Source of the DNA: Nitrosomonadaceae bacterium
GTDB lineage: Bacteria; Pseudomonadota; Gammaproteobacteria; Burkholderiales; Nitrosomonadaceae
Direction of reading: 5' to 3'
Length of the DNA: 16,399 nt
Assembly (NCBI GenBank): GCA_919902625.1
Contig: CAKKRO010000181.1
Location: 5,899-22,297 of the forward strand
This document shows positions 6,617-14,507 of the stretch, one piece after another (positions within the stretch are counted from its first letter, which is position 1; the number at the start of each line of letters is the position of its first letter). The notes below the pieces were generated by a model. It saw only the letters and a list, made by a program, of their open reading frames with translations, had not been told where the DNA came from and made no database searches. The position numbers and the translations under genes were made by a program.

Positions 6617-8410
6617 ATGCAGCATATTCGTAATTTCTCTATTATTGCCCACATTGATCATGGCAAATCAACATTGGCAGATCGCATTATCCATTTGTGT
6701 GGTGGTCTATCCGATCGTGAAATGGAAGCACAAGTACTTGATTCCATGGATCTGGAGCGAGAAAGGGGTATTACCATCAAAGCACAAACTGCCGCATTAC
6801 AATATAAAGCAAGAAATGGTGAAACTTACTTATTAAATTTGATTGATACACCGGGACATGTTGATTTTTCATATGAAGTCTCTCGCTCTCTGGCCGCCTG
6901 CGAGGGCGCACTTTTAGTTGTTGATGCATCCCAAGGCGTTGAAGCACAAACTGTAGCAAATTGTTATACCGCTATTGAGCAAGGTGTTGAGGTTATTCCG
7001 GTTTTAAACAAGATTGATTTACCCGCTGCAGATCCTGAGCGCGTTATTAGCAATATCGAAGAAGTAATTGGAATAGATGCACACGATGCCGTAAAGGTCA
7101 GTGCGAAAACAGGAGAGGGTGTTGAAGATGTTCTGGAAGCGTTGATTTCAAAAATTCCTGCACCTAAAGGGGATCCGGATGCGCCACTGAAAGCGCTTAT
7201 TATCGATTCGTGGTTTGATAATTATGTGGGCGTCGTTATATTAGTACGAGTAATGGATGGAACCATCAAACCTGGGGATAAAATTTTATTGATGGCTAGT
7301 AAGGCGGTACAACTATGTGAGCAGGTGGGTGTGTTTGTGCCTAAATCCGTGAATCGTGGTTCTCTTAGTGCAGGTGAAGTAGGATTCATCATTTCGGGTA
7401 TCAAAGAACTGGATGCCGCAAAAGTAGGGGATACTGTAACGCTGGTTAACCATCCGGCTGAAACGCCATTACAAGGTTTCAAGGAGATAAAGCCGCAAGT
7501 ATTTGCTGGTTTATACCCCATCGAATCAAATCAATACGATGCTTTACGTTCTGCTTTGGAAAAATTAAAGCTGAATGATTCGTCACTGCATTTTGAACCG
7601 GAAGTATCTCAGGCACTGGGCTTCGGATTTCGCTGCGGTTTTCTTGGATTGCTGCACATGGATATTGTGCAAGAGCGATTAGAAAGAGAATATGGTATGG
7701 ATTTGATCACTACTGCACCTACAGTGATTTATCAAATACTTATGCGTGATGGCACAATCATTGAAATTGAAAATCCATCTAAAATCCCAGATCTTTCTAA
7801 AATTGCCGAGATTCGTGAACCTATTATCACTTCAACAATTTTAGTGCCTGAAGAATATGTTGGAGCAGTTATTACCTTATGCGTGAGCAAGCGTGGTAAT
7901 CAAACAAATATGCAATATCTGGGTAAACAGGTAATGCTTACTTACGAAATGCCGTTAAACGAAGTTGTTATGGATTTCTTTGATCGGCTGAAATCAACCA
8001 GTCGAGGTTATGCTTCATTGGATTATGAATTTAAGGAATTTCGTGCATCTGATTTAGTGAAACTGGATATATTGATTAACGGCGATAAGGTAGATGCCTT
8101 GTCCTTAATTATTCATAGAAGTAACAGTCAATATCGAGGCCGCGAGTTGGTACAGAAAATGCGCCAATTGATTCCTCGGCAAATGTTTGATATTGCCGTA
8201 CAGGCCGCTATTGGCGCACATATCATAGCAAGAGAGAGTGTTAAAGCATTACGCAAGAATGTGCTAGCAAAATGTTATGGTGGTGATATAACACGTAAAC
8301 GAAAGCTGCTGGAGAAACAAAAAGCAGGCAAAAAGAGAATGAAACGAGTTGGTAATGTAGAAATTCCGCAAGAGGCATTCTTGGCGATTTTACAGGTTGA
8401 TAATAAATAA
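6617..8410 (+). CDS. lepA: Translation elongation factor 4 (LepA)
   Basis: This ribosome-associated GTPase of 597 aa (the usual length) acts during elongation or initiation under stress and may back-translocate ribosomes. The G domain shows AHIDHGKST (P-loop, 11-19), RGITIKAQ (switch I, about 50-57), DTPGH (77-81), NKID (131-134) and SAKTGEG (G5). EF-G-like domains II, III and V follow, with GFRCGFLGLLHMDI in the middle. The LepA-specific C-terminal domain carries LAKCYGGDITRKRKLLEKQK and KRVGNVEIPQEAFLAIL. The start MQHIRNFSIIAHIDHGKST is the standard N-terminus, though no good ribosome binding site precedes it. It is followed by lepB, the pairing that gave LepA its name. Confidence 0.98.
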   Translation: MQHIRNFSIIAHIDHGKSTLADRIIHLCGGLSDREMEAQVLDSMDLERERGITIKAQTAALQYKARNGETYLLNLIDTPGHVDFSYEVSRSLAACEGALLVVDASQGVEAQTVANCYTAIEQGVEVIPVLNKIDLPAADPERVISNIEEVIGIDAHDAVKVSAKTGEGVEDVLEALISKIPAPKGDPDAPLKALIIDSWFDNYVGVVILVRVMDGTIKPGDKILLMASKAVQLCEQVGVFVPKSVNRGSLSAGEVGFIISGIKELDAAKVGDTVTLVNHPAETPLQGFKEIKPQVFAGLYPIESNQYDALRSALEKLKLNDSSLHFEPEVSQALGFGFRCGFLGLLHMDIVQERLEREYGMDLITTAPTVIYQILMRDGTIIEIENPSKIPDLSKIAEIREPIITSTILVPEEYVGAVITLCVSKRGNQTNMQYLGKQVMLTYEMPLNEVVMDFFDRLKSTSRGYASLDYEFKEFRASDLVKLDILINGDKVDALSLIIHRSNSQYRGRELVQKMRQLIPRQMFDIAVQAAIGAHIIARESVKALRKNVLAKCYGGDITRKRKLLEKQKAGKKRMKRVGNVEIPQEAFLAILQVDNK

Positions 8411-8510
8411 TGATCAGTAAAAATAAAACTCATTCAGATGAATGTGAAACAAACTTGAGTAAATGTAATGAACTACAAATTAGTTTTAGCTCACCACTTA
8501 GGGAAATAAT

Positions 8511-9314
8511 ATGAATTTTCCTTTGATTTTATTTGTACTACTGGTCATTACTGGCAGCATTTGGCTATTGGATTATTTTCTATGGAAGAATAAACGTGCC
8601 CCAGAGGAAAATGAGCCTTGGTGGATAGAGTATCCTAAAAGTTTTTTTCCTATTATTTTAATAGTTTTCAGCCTGCGATCTTTTGTGATTGAGCCATTCA
8701 AAATACCATCTGGCTCGATGATACCGACATTATTAGTGGGTGATTTTATTCTGGTAAACAAATATACCTATGGTATCAGGCTCCCGGTCATCAACAAGAA
8801 AATAATAGAAATGAATGAACCAAAACGTGGTGATGTGTTGGTATTTCGTTATCCAGAAGATCCTTCAATTGACTATATTAAAAGGGTCATTGGATTACCC
8901 GGTGATACGATTACTTATCATAATAAGCAACTAATTATTAACGGTGAAGTAATAAAGATGCAATACGAAGGCGATTATAAGTACGTCGAATCAGGGTTTG
9001 GATATATCTATTCAGATCACTTCTCTGAATATCTGAATGAAGAAAACCATTCAATTCTGATTAATCAGGATATTGCCGGAATACAATATTCAAATGTAAG
9101 ACAATTCGAATTCAGAGAGAATTGTAAGTACCGCCGCACAGGATTTACCTGTGAGGTACCGGCAAGTAATTACTTCACATTGGGTGATAATCGTGACAGT
9201 AGCAGTGATAGTCGTTATTGGGGTTTTGTTCCAGAAGAAAATATCGTTGGTAAGGCTTTTATGATTTGGTGGAATTTTGGAGATTTTAGCCGTATTGGAT
9301 TATCTATCAAATAA
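8511..9314 (+). CDS. lepB: Signal peptidase I
   Basis: This membrane-bound serine protease removes signal peptides from exported preproteins on the periplasmic side. It has 267 aa with two N-terminal membrane segments (about 3-24 and 43-60), as in E. coli. The catalytic serine is S69 in IPSGSMIPTL and the catalytic lysine is K124 in YIKRVIGLPGD. Box E is TLGDNRDSSSDSRYWGFVP (about 223-241). C205 and C214 flank KYRRTGFT and probably form the disulfide seen in proteobacterial enzymes. A ribosome binding site AGGGA (8500-8504) sits 6 nt before the start. The 100-bp gap after lepA holds only a small CATTC-AGAT-GAATG hairpin (8431-8444) and no clear terminator. Confidence 0.97.
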   Translation: MNFPLILFVLLVITGSIWLLDYFLWKNKRAPEENEPWWIEYPKSFFPIILIVFSLRSFVIEPFKIPSGSMIPTLLVGDFILVNKYTYGIRLPVINKKIIEMNEPKRGDVLVFRYPEDPSIDYIKRVIGLPGDTITYHNKQLIINGEVIKMQYEGDYKYVESGFGYIYSDHFSEYLNEENHSILINQDIAGIQYSNVRQFEFRENCKYRRTGFTCEVPASNYFTLGDNRDSSSDSRYWGFVPEENIVGKAFMIWWNFGDFSRIGLSIK

Positions 9315-9336
9315 TTAGCTTTTCTAGGAAGGGGCT

Positions 9337-9705
9337 ATGTATCGCATGACAATACAAAAACAAAAAGGCATTAGTTTGTCTAGCTTATTAATATGGTCAT
9401 TGATACTGATTCTGGGTGCAATTTTTGGTATGAAGCTTGTACCAGCTTATATTGAACATGCTGCAATCAAGAAGCACTTAACAGCAATAGTACAAGACAC
9501 CAATCTGCAGAATGCAGATCCGAATCAAATACGATTAACATTTAATAAACGCGCCCAGGTTGATAACATTAAAACGATCAGTGGACAGGACATTAAAATC
9601 AAGAGGGAAAATGGTCGTACTATTTTGAGTACAAAATACACAACAAAAATACCGCTTGCCTCGAATGTATCTCTGAGCATTGATTTTGAAGCCACAACGG
9701 ATTGA
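9337..9705 (+). CDS. DUF4845 single-pass membrane protein
   Basis: This small 122-residue protein of unknown function is usually found between lepB and rnc in betaproteobacteria. The N-terminus KQKGISLSSLLIWSLILILGA (about residues 8-28) gives one membrane helix followed by KLVPAYIEH. It resembles a type IV prepilin start (basic, G, then hydrophobic) but lacks the glutamate at +5. The rest is a predicted periplasmic domain with the conserved core FNKRAQVDNIKTISGQDI and a final IPLASNVSLSIDFEA. A strong ribosome binding site AGGAAGGGG (9326-9334) precedes the ATG at 9337; a second in-frame ATG at 9346 is possible. Its stop lies 11 nt before the chosen rnc start. The assignment is by recalled family pattern; the role is unknown. 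Confidence 0.85.
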   Translation: MYRMTIQKQKGISLSSLLIWSLILILGAIFGMKLVPAYIEHAAIKKHLTAIVQDTNLQNADPNQIRLTFNKRAQVDNIKTISGQDIKIKRENGRTILSTKYTTKIPLASNVSLSIDFEATTD

Positions 9706-9716
9706 TATGTAACACG

Positions 9717-10424
9717 ATGATAAATGGAGACTTGCAAAACAATAACAAATTATTACTTGACACATTCTGTAAGCGGCTAGGGTATTCTTTTATTCAACCC
9801 GAGTTACTGCGAGAAGCGCTCACCCATCGAAGCCATAGTGCGTCACATAATGAACGTCTTGAATTTTTAGGTGACGCCGTATTGAATTGCGCGATTGCCG
9901 GATTAATTTATAAATGTTTCCCGGATTTGCCTGAAGGTCATCTATCTCGACTTCGCGCCAATTTTGTTAATCAACAAGCATTATCCGATTTAGCGCTTAG
10001 CCTGCAGATGGATAAATTGATAAGATTAGGGGAAGGTGAATTAAAAAGTGGCGGTTGTCATCGTCCTTCTATCCTTGCGGATGCTCTCGAAGCTGTATTG
10101 GGGGCGATTTATTTGGATAGTAATTACGTTCAGGCTGAAACTGTCATTAGGACACTCTATTTACCTATGATGGAAAGTATAGACCTTAAAACACAAGGCA
10201 AAGACCCCAAAACCCTATTGCAGGAATTTCTGCAAAGTCAAAAATTAGCATTACCTGAATACATTGTAGTCACAACAACCGGCAAAGCGCACAAGCAAAA
10301 ATTTAAAGTGGAATGCGTAATACCTACATTTAATATTCGGACTTTAGGTGAAGGGACAAGCCGCCGTAGCGCAGAACAAGCAGCGGCAAAATTGGCTTAT
10401 GAAGAAGCTTGTTTACACCACTAA
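9717..10424 (+). CDS. rnc: Ribonuclease III
   Basis: This double-strand-specific endoribonuclease processes rRNA precursors and some mRNAs. With the ATG at 9717 it has 235 aa. The catalytic domain carries the signature NERLEFLGDAVLN (45-57) and LADALEAVLGAIYLD (120-134). D53 and E125 match the E. coli catalytic D45 and E117. A C-terminal double-stranded-RNA-binding domain (about 162-232) starts at DPKTLLQEFLQ and ends with SRRSAEQAAAKLAYEEA. The start is uncertain: an in-frame TTG at 9702 overlaps the DUF4845 stop, but neither start has a clear ribosome binding site, so translational coupling is likely. era follows after 61 nt. Confidence 0.97.
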   Translation: MINGDLQNNNKLLLDTFCKRLGYSFIQPELLREALTHRSHSASHNERLEFLGDAVLNCAIAGLIYKCFPDLPEGHLSRLRANFVNQQALSDLALSLQMDKLIRLGEGELKSGGCHRPSILADALEAVLGAIYLDSNYVQAETVIRTLYLPMMESIDLKTQGKDPKTLLQEFLQSQKLALPEYIVVTTTGKAHKQKFKVECVIPTFNIRTLGEGTSRRSAEQAAAKLAYEEACLHH

Positions 10425-10485
10425 TACCTACAAAATGATAACGCTATGTTTTTAAAAGATGCCTTAATATCCATGATCTGTCAGA

Positions 10486-11379
10486 ATGGTCATTGATACC
10501 AATTTCCGTACTGGATATATTGCAATTATCGGTCGTCCAAATGTTGGTAAATCAACGTTATTGAATAAGCTGCTCCAACAAAAGATTAGTATCACATCCA
10601 AAAAAGCACAAACAACCCGCTTCCGAATTAATGGTATTTTGACAGATCAACAAACACAATTTATCTTTGTTGATACCCCCGGTTTTCAAACGCAATATAC
10701 TAACCGCCTAAATACTGCAATGAACCGAGTGGTAACGCAGAGCATGCAGGATGTGGATGTTATTTTATTTGTCATTGAAGCCATGCATTTTGATCAACGT
10801 GATCTTACCGTACTAAAAATTCTGCCTAAAAATGTTCCGGTTATTCTGGTTATCAATAAAATTGATACTTTAACTGATAAAAATCAGTTGCTTCCATTCT
10901 TAAATGATATGGCAAAAGCATTCGAGTTTGCGACTATGATACCCGTTAGCGCTATGCATAAAATTCAATTACCAGAGTTACTCAATACAATCCGCACCTA
11001 TTTGCCGGTTGATCAACCTTTATATGATAAAGATGAAATAACTGATCGGAGTGAACGTTTTATCGCGGGTGAATTTATACGTGAAAAATTGTTCCGCTTA
11101 ATTGGTGATGAAATTCCATATTCAACAAGTGTAGTGGTCGATCAGTTTAAACAAGAAGATAATTTGCGCAAAATTTATGCCACAATTCTTGTTGAAAAAT
11201 CGAATCAGAAAGCGATTATTATTGGCAAAAAGGGTGAAAAACTAAAACTAATAGCTAGCCAGGCACGTAAAGATATGGAATTGTTTTTTGGAGAGAAAGT
11301 ATATCTAGAAATCTGGGTAAAAGTTAAAAGTGGCTGGGCTGATAATGAAAGTGTATTAAGAAATCTTGGATATGAATAA
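10486..11379 (+). CDS. era: GTPase Era (16S rRNA / 30S maturation)
   Basis: This essential GTPase binds the 3' end of 16S rRNA and aids small-subunit assembly. It has 297 aa, normal for the family. The G domain has GRPNVGKST (G1, 16-24), KKAQTTRFR (switch, 39-47), DTPGF (G3, 63-67), NKID (G4, 124-127) and VSAM (G5). The C-terminal type II KH domain includes the GKKG loop in AIIIGKKGEKLKLIASQARKDM and closes with KVYLEIWVKVKSGWADNE, the Era signature. It starts with ATG 61 nt after rnc and has no strong ribosome binding site. The next gene is pdxJ after 53 nt, with no recO between, which differs from the common rnc-era-recO-pdxJ order. Confidence 0.97.
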   Translation: MVIDTNFRTGYIAIIGRPNVGKSTLLNKLLQQKISITSKKAQTTRFRINGILTDQQTQFIFVDTPGFQTQYTNRLNTAMNRVVTQSMQDVDVILFVIEAMHFDQRDLTVLKILPKNVPVILVINKIDTLTDKNQLLPFLNDMAKAFEFATMIPVSAMHKIQLPELLNTIRTYLPVDQPLYDKDEITDRSERFIAGEFIREKLFRLIGDEIPYSTSVVVDQFKQEDNLRKIYATILVEKSNQKAIIIGKKGEKLKLIASQARKDMELFFGEKVYLEIWVKVKSGWADNESVLRNLGYE

Positions 11380-11432
11380 TTTATTAGTTCAAATTTCGAT
11401 TTATTCTTGATGGCATCTGGGAAACTCAAATT

Positions 11433-12155
11433 ATGATTGAATTAGGTGTCAATATTGATCATGTGGCAACATTAAGGCAAGCCCGGGGTACAAAATACCC
11501 GGATCCTATTGAAGCTGCATTGATTGCTGAGTCTGCCGGAGCTGACGCGATAACATTACATTTGCGCGAAGATCGCCGTCATATTCAAGATAGGGATGTT
11601 GAAATCTTACGTGATCAATTAAAAACACGAATGAATCTTGAAAGTGCTGTAACCGATGAAATGATTAATATTGCGCTCAGAATAAAGCCACATGATATCT
11701 GTCTAGTACCTGAGAGACGTGAGGAATTAACGACAGAAGGCGGACTTGATGTCATAAAACACTTTGAACAAGTCAAGCGCGTATGCCAGAAATTAGGGGA
11801 AACGGGAATACGCGTTTCGTTATTCATTAATGCCGACCCAGAACAGATAGATGCCGCAGCGCGCGCAGGTGCGCCGGTTATCGAAATTCATACCGGAAGT
11901 TATGCTGATGCACTCACACCTGAAGAACAAGAAAGACAATTCACTGAGGTAAAGAAAGCTGTTGCCATTGGTATTGATCTTGGATTAAGAATCAATGCTG
12001 GACATGGTTTACATTATAAGAATGTCCAATCAATCGCTGCAATACCTGAAATTTCCGAGTTGAATATCGGTCATGCAATTGTTGCCAGAGCTATTTTTGT
12101 TGGATTTAAACAAGCGGTACAAGAAATGAAACGGTTAATGCTTGAGGCACGTTAA
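11433..12155 (+). CDS. pdxJ: Pyridoxine 5'-phosphate synthase
   Basis: This cytoplasmic TIM-barrel enzyme condenses 1-deoxy-D-xylulose 5-phosphate with 3-amino-2-oxopropyl phosphate to make pyridoxine 5'-phosphate, the ring-closing step of the DXP-dependent vitamin B6 pathway. It has 240 aa. The N-terminus LGVNIDHVATLRQARGT is typical. H43 and R45 (TLHLREDRRHI), E70 and H191 (NAGHGLHYKN) match active-site residues recalled for E. coli (H45, R47, E72, H193). ICLVPERREELTTEGGLD and NIGHAIVARAIFVG are further signatures. Its TAA stop shares one base with the acpS ATG (TAATG), so the two are translationally coupled. Confidence 0.98.
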   Translation: MIELGVNIDHVATLRQARGTKYPDPIEAALIAESAGADAITLHLREDRRHIQDRDVEILRDQLKTRMNLESAVTDEMINIALRIKPHDICLVPERREELTTEGGLDVIKHFEQVKRVCQKLGETGIRVSLFINADPEQIDAAARAGAPVIEIHTGSYADALTPEEQERQFTEVKKAVAIGIDLGLRINAGHGLHYKNVQSIAAIPEISELNIGHAIVARAIFVGFKQAVQEMKRLMLEAR

Positions 12156-12532
12156 TGATCTATGGTATTGGAACGGATATTGTAGAATCGTCACGCATTG
12201 CACAATCTTTGAATCGTTTTGGAGAGCGATTTGCGCGACGCATATTAACCGACAGCGAATGGTCAGAATATAATCTAAGCGGTAAACCAATTCTGTTCTT
12301 GGCTAGCCGCTTTGCTGCCAAAGAAGCTCTTTCCAAAGCAATGGGTACCGGTTTACGTCATCCAGTCAATTTAACTTATATTACAATCGCCCATGATCAT
12401 CTAGGAAAACCATATTTTGAATTTCATCCTGATCTCAGTCAATTGATCAATGACAAGGGTATTACACAGCACCACCTTTCCATTAGTGATGAAATAAATA
12501 TGGCTTGTGCCTTTGTCATATTGGAGAAATAA
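12155..12532 (+). CDS. acpS: Holo-[acyl-carrier-protein] synthase
   Basis: This small phosphopantetheinyl transferase moves 4'-phosphopantetheine from CoA to apo acyl carrier protein, activating fatty acid synthesis. It has 125 aa, typical for AcpS. The magnesium-binding residues are visible: D8 in IYGIGTDIVE and E57 in SRFAAKEALSKAMGTG. The end has HLSISDEINMACAFVILEK, the usual final strand. It overlaps the pdxJ stop by one base, and its own stop lies two bases before nagZ. pdxJ-acpS adjacency is widely conserved in proteobacteria. Confidence 0.98.
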   Translation: MIYGIGTDIVESSRIAQSLNRFGERFARRILTDSEWSEYNLSGKPILFLASRFAAKEALSKAMGTGLRHPVNLTYITIAHDHLGKPYFEFHPDLSQLINDKGITQHHLSISDEINMACAFVILEK

Positions 12533-12534
12533 TC

Positions 12535-13587
12535 ATGTCGCTTGGGCCAGTTATGCTCGATATCGCAGGTACGCAACTGACCGAGGAAGACAAAAAAAGA
12601 TTGCTACACCCGCTTACAGGCGGGATCATACTCTTCTCGCGAAATTATTCCAACCATCGTCAATTGACTGAACTTACGCACGAGATTCATGCTTTACGAA
12701 ACCCACATTTATTAATTGCAGTTGATCATGAAGGCGGTCGTGTTCAGCGCTTTCAAAAAGATTTTACAAAGTTACCTGCCATGCGTGAATTGGGAAAAAT
12801 ATGGGATAAACAACCAACTCGCGCACGTCATCTCGCAAAACAGGTTGGTTACGTATTAGCTGCAGAACTCAATGCTTGCGGTGTGGATTTTAGTTTTACT
12901 CCTGTACTTGATATTGATCATGGCCAAAGTTGTGTTATCGGCGACCGTGCTTTCCATCACAATCCAAATGTCATTTCAGAACTTGCGCATAATCTGATGC
13001 TCGGCTTAAAAAAAGGTGGTATGTTGGCGGTAGGAAAGCATTTCCCGGGCCATGGTTATATTCAAGCTGATTCACATTTACAGATATCAATTGATCAGCG
13101 CCGATACACCGATATTGAAATGAACGATCTAGTTCCATTTCAACAAATGATCAATTATGGATTACCTGGAATAATGCCGGCACATGTTATTTATCCAAAA
13201 GTTGATCAACACCCGGCAGGTTTTTCTAATATTTGGTTACAAAAAATTTTACGTACAGAATTGCAATTTGAAGGTTGTATTTTCAGTGATGATCTAAGTA
13301 TGCAAGGCGCTGCTGATTATCTCGAATCTATCGTCATGCGCGCACAAGCTGCACTCCATGCAGGCTGTGACATGATATTGATTTGTAATAATCTCAAAGG
13401 AGTTGATGAGGTTTTAAATAAACTGTACTGGGAAATGTCAGCTACAAGTCTTTCCCGCCTGGCTCGAATGCATGCGAGAGATAACTTTGAATCTATGACA
13501 AAATTACGTGAGAATGGCGATTATATACGGGCAGTTAGAGAAATCAGTATTATTGGGTGTGAGACTGGCGATCTCCCATTACAATAG
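12535..13587 (+). CDS. nagZ: Beta-N-acetylhexosaminidase (murein recycling)
   Basis: This cytoplasmic GH3 glycosidase removes N-acetylglucosamine from anhydro-muropeptides during peptidoglycan recycling, influencing AmpC-type regulation where present. The 350 aa start at the ATG at 12535, preceded by GGAG (12523-12526, 8 nt away). An in-frame TTG at 12505 lies inside acpS and gives an atypical N-terminus, so I rejected it. The protein opens with LGPVMLDIAGTQL and carries DHEGGRVQRF (64-73), KHFPGHG (168-174, with the mobile acid/base-loop histidine H173), IMPAHVIY (213-220) and the nucleophile region FSDDLSM (250-256, D252). These match E. coli NagZ closely. It is the last gene of the conserved block. 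Confidence 0.96.
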   Translation: MSLGPVMLDIAGTQLTEEDKKRLLHPLTGGIILFSRNYSNHRQLTELTHEIHALRNPHLLIAVDHEGGRVQRFQKDFTKLPAMRELGKIWDKQPTRARHLAKQVGYVLAAELNACGVDFSFTPVLDIDHGQSCVIGDRAFHHNPNVISELAHNLMLGLKKGGMLAVGKHFPGHGYIQADSHLQISIDQRRYTDIEMNDLVPFQQMINYGLPGIMPAHVIYPKVDQHPAGFSNIWLQKILRTELQFEGCIFSDDLSMQGAADYLESIVMRAQAALHAGCDMILICNNLKGVDEVLNKLYWEMSATSLSRLARMHARDNFESMTKLRENGDYIRAVREISIIGCETGDLPLQ

Positions 13588-13624
13588 ATTTTGTTGTTTC
13601 TACTAAAGAAGAATTTGATTGATA

Positions 13625-13640
13625 TGTGTTAAAAATCACA
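13625..13640. promoter_or_regulatory. CRP/FNR-family-like binding site
   Basis: TGTGT-TAAAAA-TCACA matches the CRP consensus TGTGA-N6-TCACA at 9 of 10 arm positions. A looser inverted repeat extends around it (ATTGATATGTG at 13618-13628, CACATCAAT at 13637-13645). The site lies just upstream of the candidate promoter, where an activator would sit. The regulator in this organism is unknown. Confidence 0.45.
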
Positions 13641-13643
13641 TCA

Positions 13644-13672
13644 ATTACACTTATTACAGTGTAATCTATTAT
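13644..13672 (+). promoter_or_regulatory. Candidate promoter overlapped by a perfect operator-like palindrome
   Basis: ATTACACT-N6-AGTGTAAT (13644-13665) is a perfect 8-bp inverted repeat. ATTACA (13644-13649) could be a -35 and TATTAT (13667-13672) a -10, at 17-nt spacing with 4/6 and 5/6 matches to the sigma-70 consensus. A repressor on the palindrome would cover the -35 and spacer. Transcription would begin near 13679, giving a leader of about 157 nt. No T-tract follows, so a terminator is less likely. Confidence 0.4.
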
Positions 13673-13835
13673 CGATTAATATTTACTATCTAATAAAAAG
13701 AATACAGATAATTCATAGTTATATTGAACAAAGTTTATATTTTAGATTTTATTTTGTTTAAAACATATTGAAATAAAACATGAATGGCACAAAAGATAGA
13801 ATTATGATTAATTAATACTCAACGAAGGAGTTTTT

Positions 13836-14489
13836 ATGTCAAATATAGCAGGTAAGGCTTACGCCATGAATGTTGTTACTCCGATACGCTGGTATATGGT
13901 ATGGATCAACCGGCTCATCTTCAAAATTGCTCTCAGCAGACCTTCTACACTCAAAGGTTTGATCACATTATCGCTGATTCATTATGCACGGTGGGTGATT
14001 ATTCCAAAAGATGGATTTCCTCATCTCCATCCTAGCCAGCCCAAAGAAAATCTCCATTATTCTTATATGCTATTTTTCAGCAATTTTAATGGCAGTTGGG
14101 ATCAATATGTAGATTCATTTACCTTTGCAATCCCGTCAGGTTTAGATTTATTCTGGAAGTGGAATATTCGATACCCTAAATCTGTACCATTAACACCTTT
14201 CCATGATTATATTAAATATAATCAGATTGATACCGCGCATTACTACAGCGCTTATCCAATGGCGGCTTCCAATGATGTGAAATCAGCCAAAATAGTTAAG
14301 AAGGCACTGATTGATTTTAAATCTGCCTCCATTGAAAAAAATCCTGATGAATTTCTAATCGATTATAACAATCTGTTAAATGAACTTCAGCTGGAGTTTG
14401 GTGAAATGAGGCCGACTCCAATTGTAAGCTTATCAGCCGATGCTGTTAAGCAACGCTACTTGCAATCGCAAAGCCACCATTACATTTAA
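13836..14489 (+). CDS. Hypothetical protein, first of a paralogous pair upstream of DyP peroxidase
   Basis: I do not recognise a named family for this 217-aa protein. It is rich in aromatic residues and has no signal peptide. Residues 16-57 are basic and hydrophobic (WYMVWINRLIFKIAL, LIHYARWVIIP) and might contact membrane or a partner. Visible motifs are VVTPIR (13-18), HYARWVIIP (49-57), YMLFFSNFNGSWDQYVDSF (77-95), GLDLFWKWNIRYP (102-114), FHDYIKYNQID (122-132) and YYSAYP (136-141). The same order of motifs recurs in the next gene, so I infer they are divergent paralogues. A strong ribosome binding site GAAGGAG supports translation. It lies 18 nt before its partner and upstream of a DyP-type peroxidase, so the three are likely co-transcribed. 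A role in peroxidase function is inferred from context only. Confidence 0.8.
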   Translation: MSNIAGKAYAMNVVTPIRWYMVWINRLIFKIALSRPSTLKGLITLSLIHYARWVIIPKDGFPHLHPSQPKENLHYSYMLFFSNFNGSWDQYVDSFTFAIPSGLDLFWKWNIRYPKSVPLTPFHDYIKYNQIDTAHYYSAYPMAASNDVKSAKIVKKALIDFKSASIEKNPDEFLIDYNNLLNELQLEFGEMRPTPIVSLSADAVKQRYLQSQSHHYI

Positions 14490-14507
14490 TTTACAAGGAA
14501 ACCCAAA

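Larger units (their letters stand above)
13588..13835 (+). promoter_or_regulatory. AT-rich regulatory region upstream of the peroxidase cassette
   Basis: This 248-bp region has no gene-sized frame. From left to right it contains a CRP-like site, a perfect operator-like palindrome overlapping a candidate promoter, and a further AT-rich inverted repeat at 13747-13778 (TTTTATTT and AAATAAAA arms enclosing TGTTT-A-AAACA). A ribosome binding site GAAGGAG (13824-13830) lies 5 nt before the next gene. No clear intrinsic terminator for nagZ is visible. Its length and structure contrast with the tight spacing upstream and suggest a new transcription unit. Confidence 0.6.

Noticed and set aside
8431..8444. 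CATTC-AGAT-GAATG hairpin after lepA as a terminator
   Set aside because: The stem is only 5 bp and AT-rich, with no T-tract; it is probably chance.
12505..12534. TTG start adding ten residues to nagZ
   Set aside because: It overlaps acpS and gives a non-family N-terminus; the ATG at 12535 has a GGAG site and matches NagZ.
13747..13778. AT-only nested palindrome (TTTTATTT ... AAATAAAA) as an operator
   Set aside because: Composition alone makes such repeats likely in this AT-rich stretch; noted only in the intergenic description.
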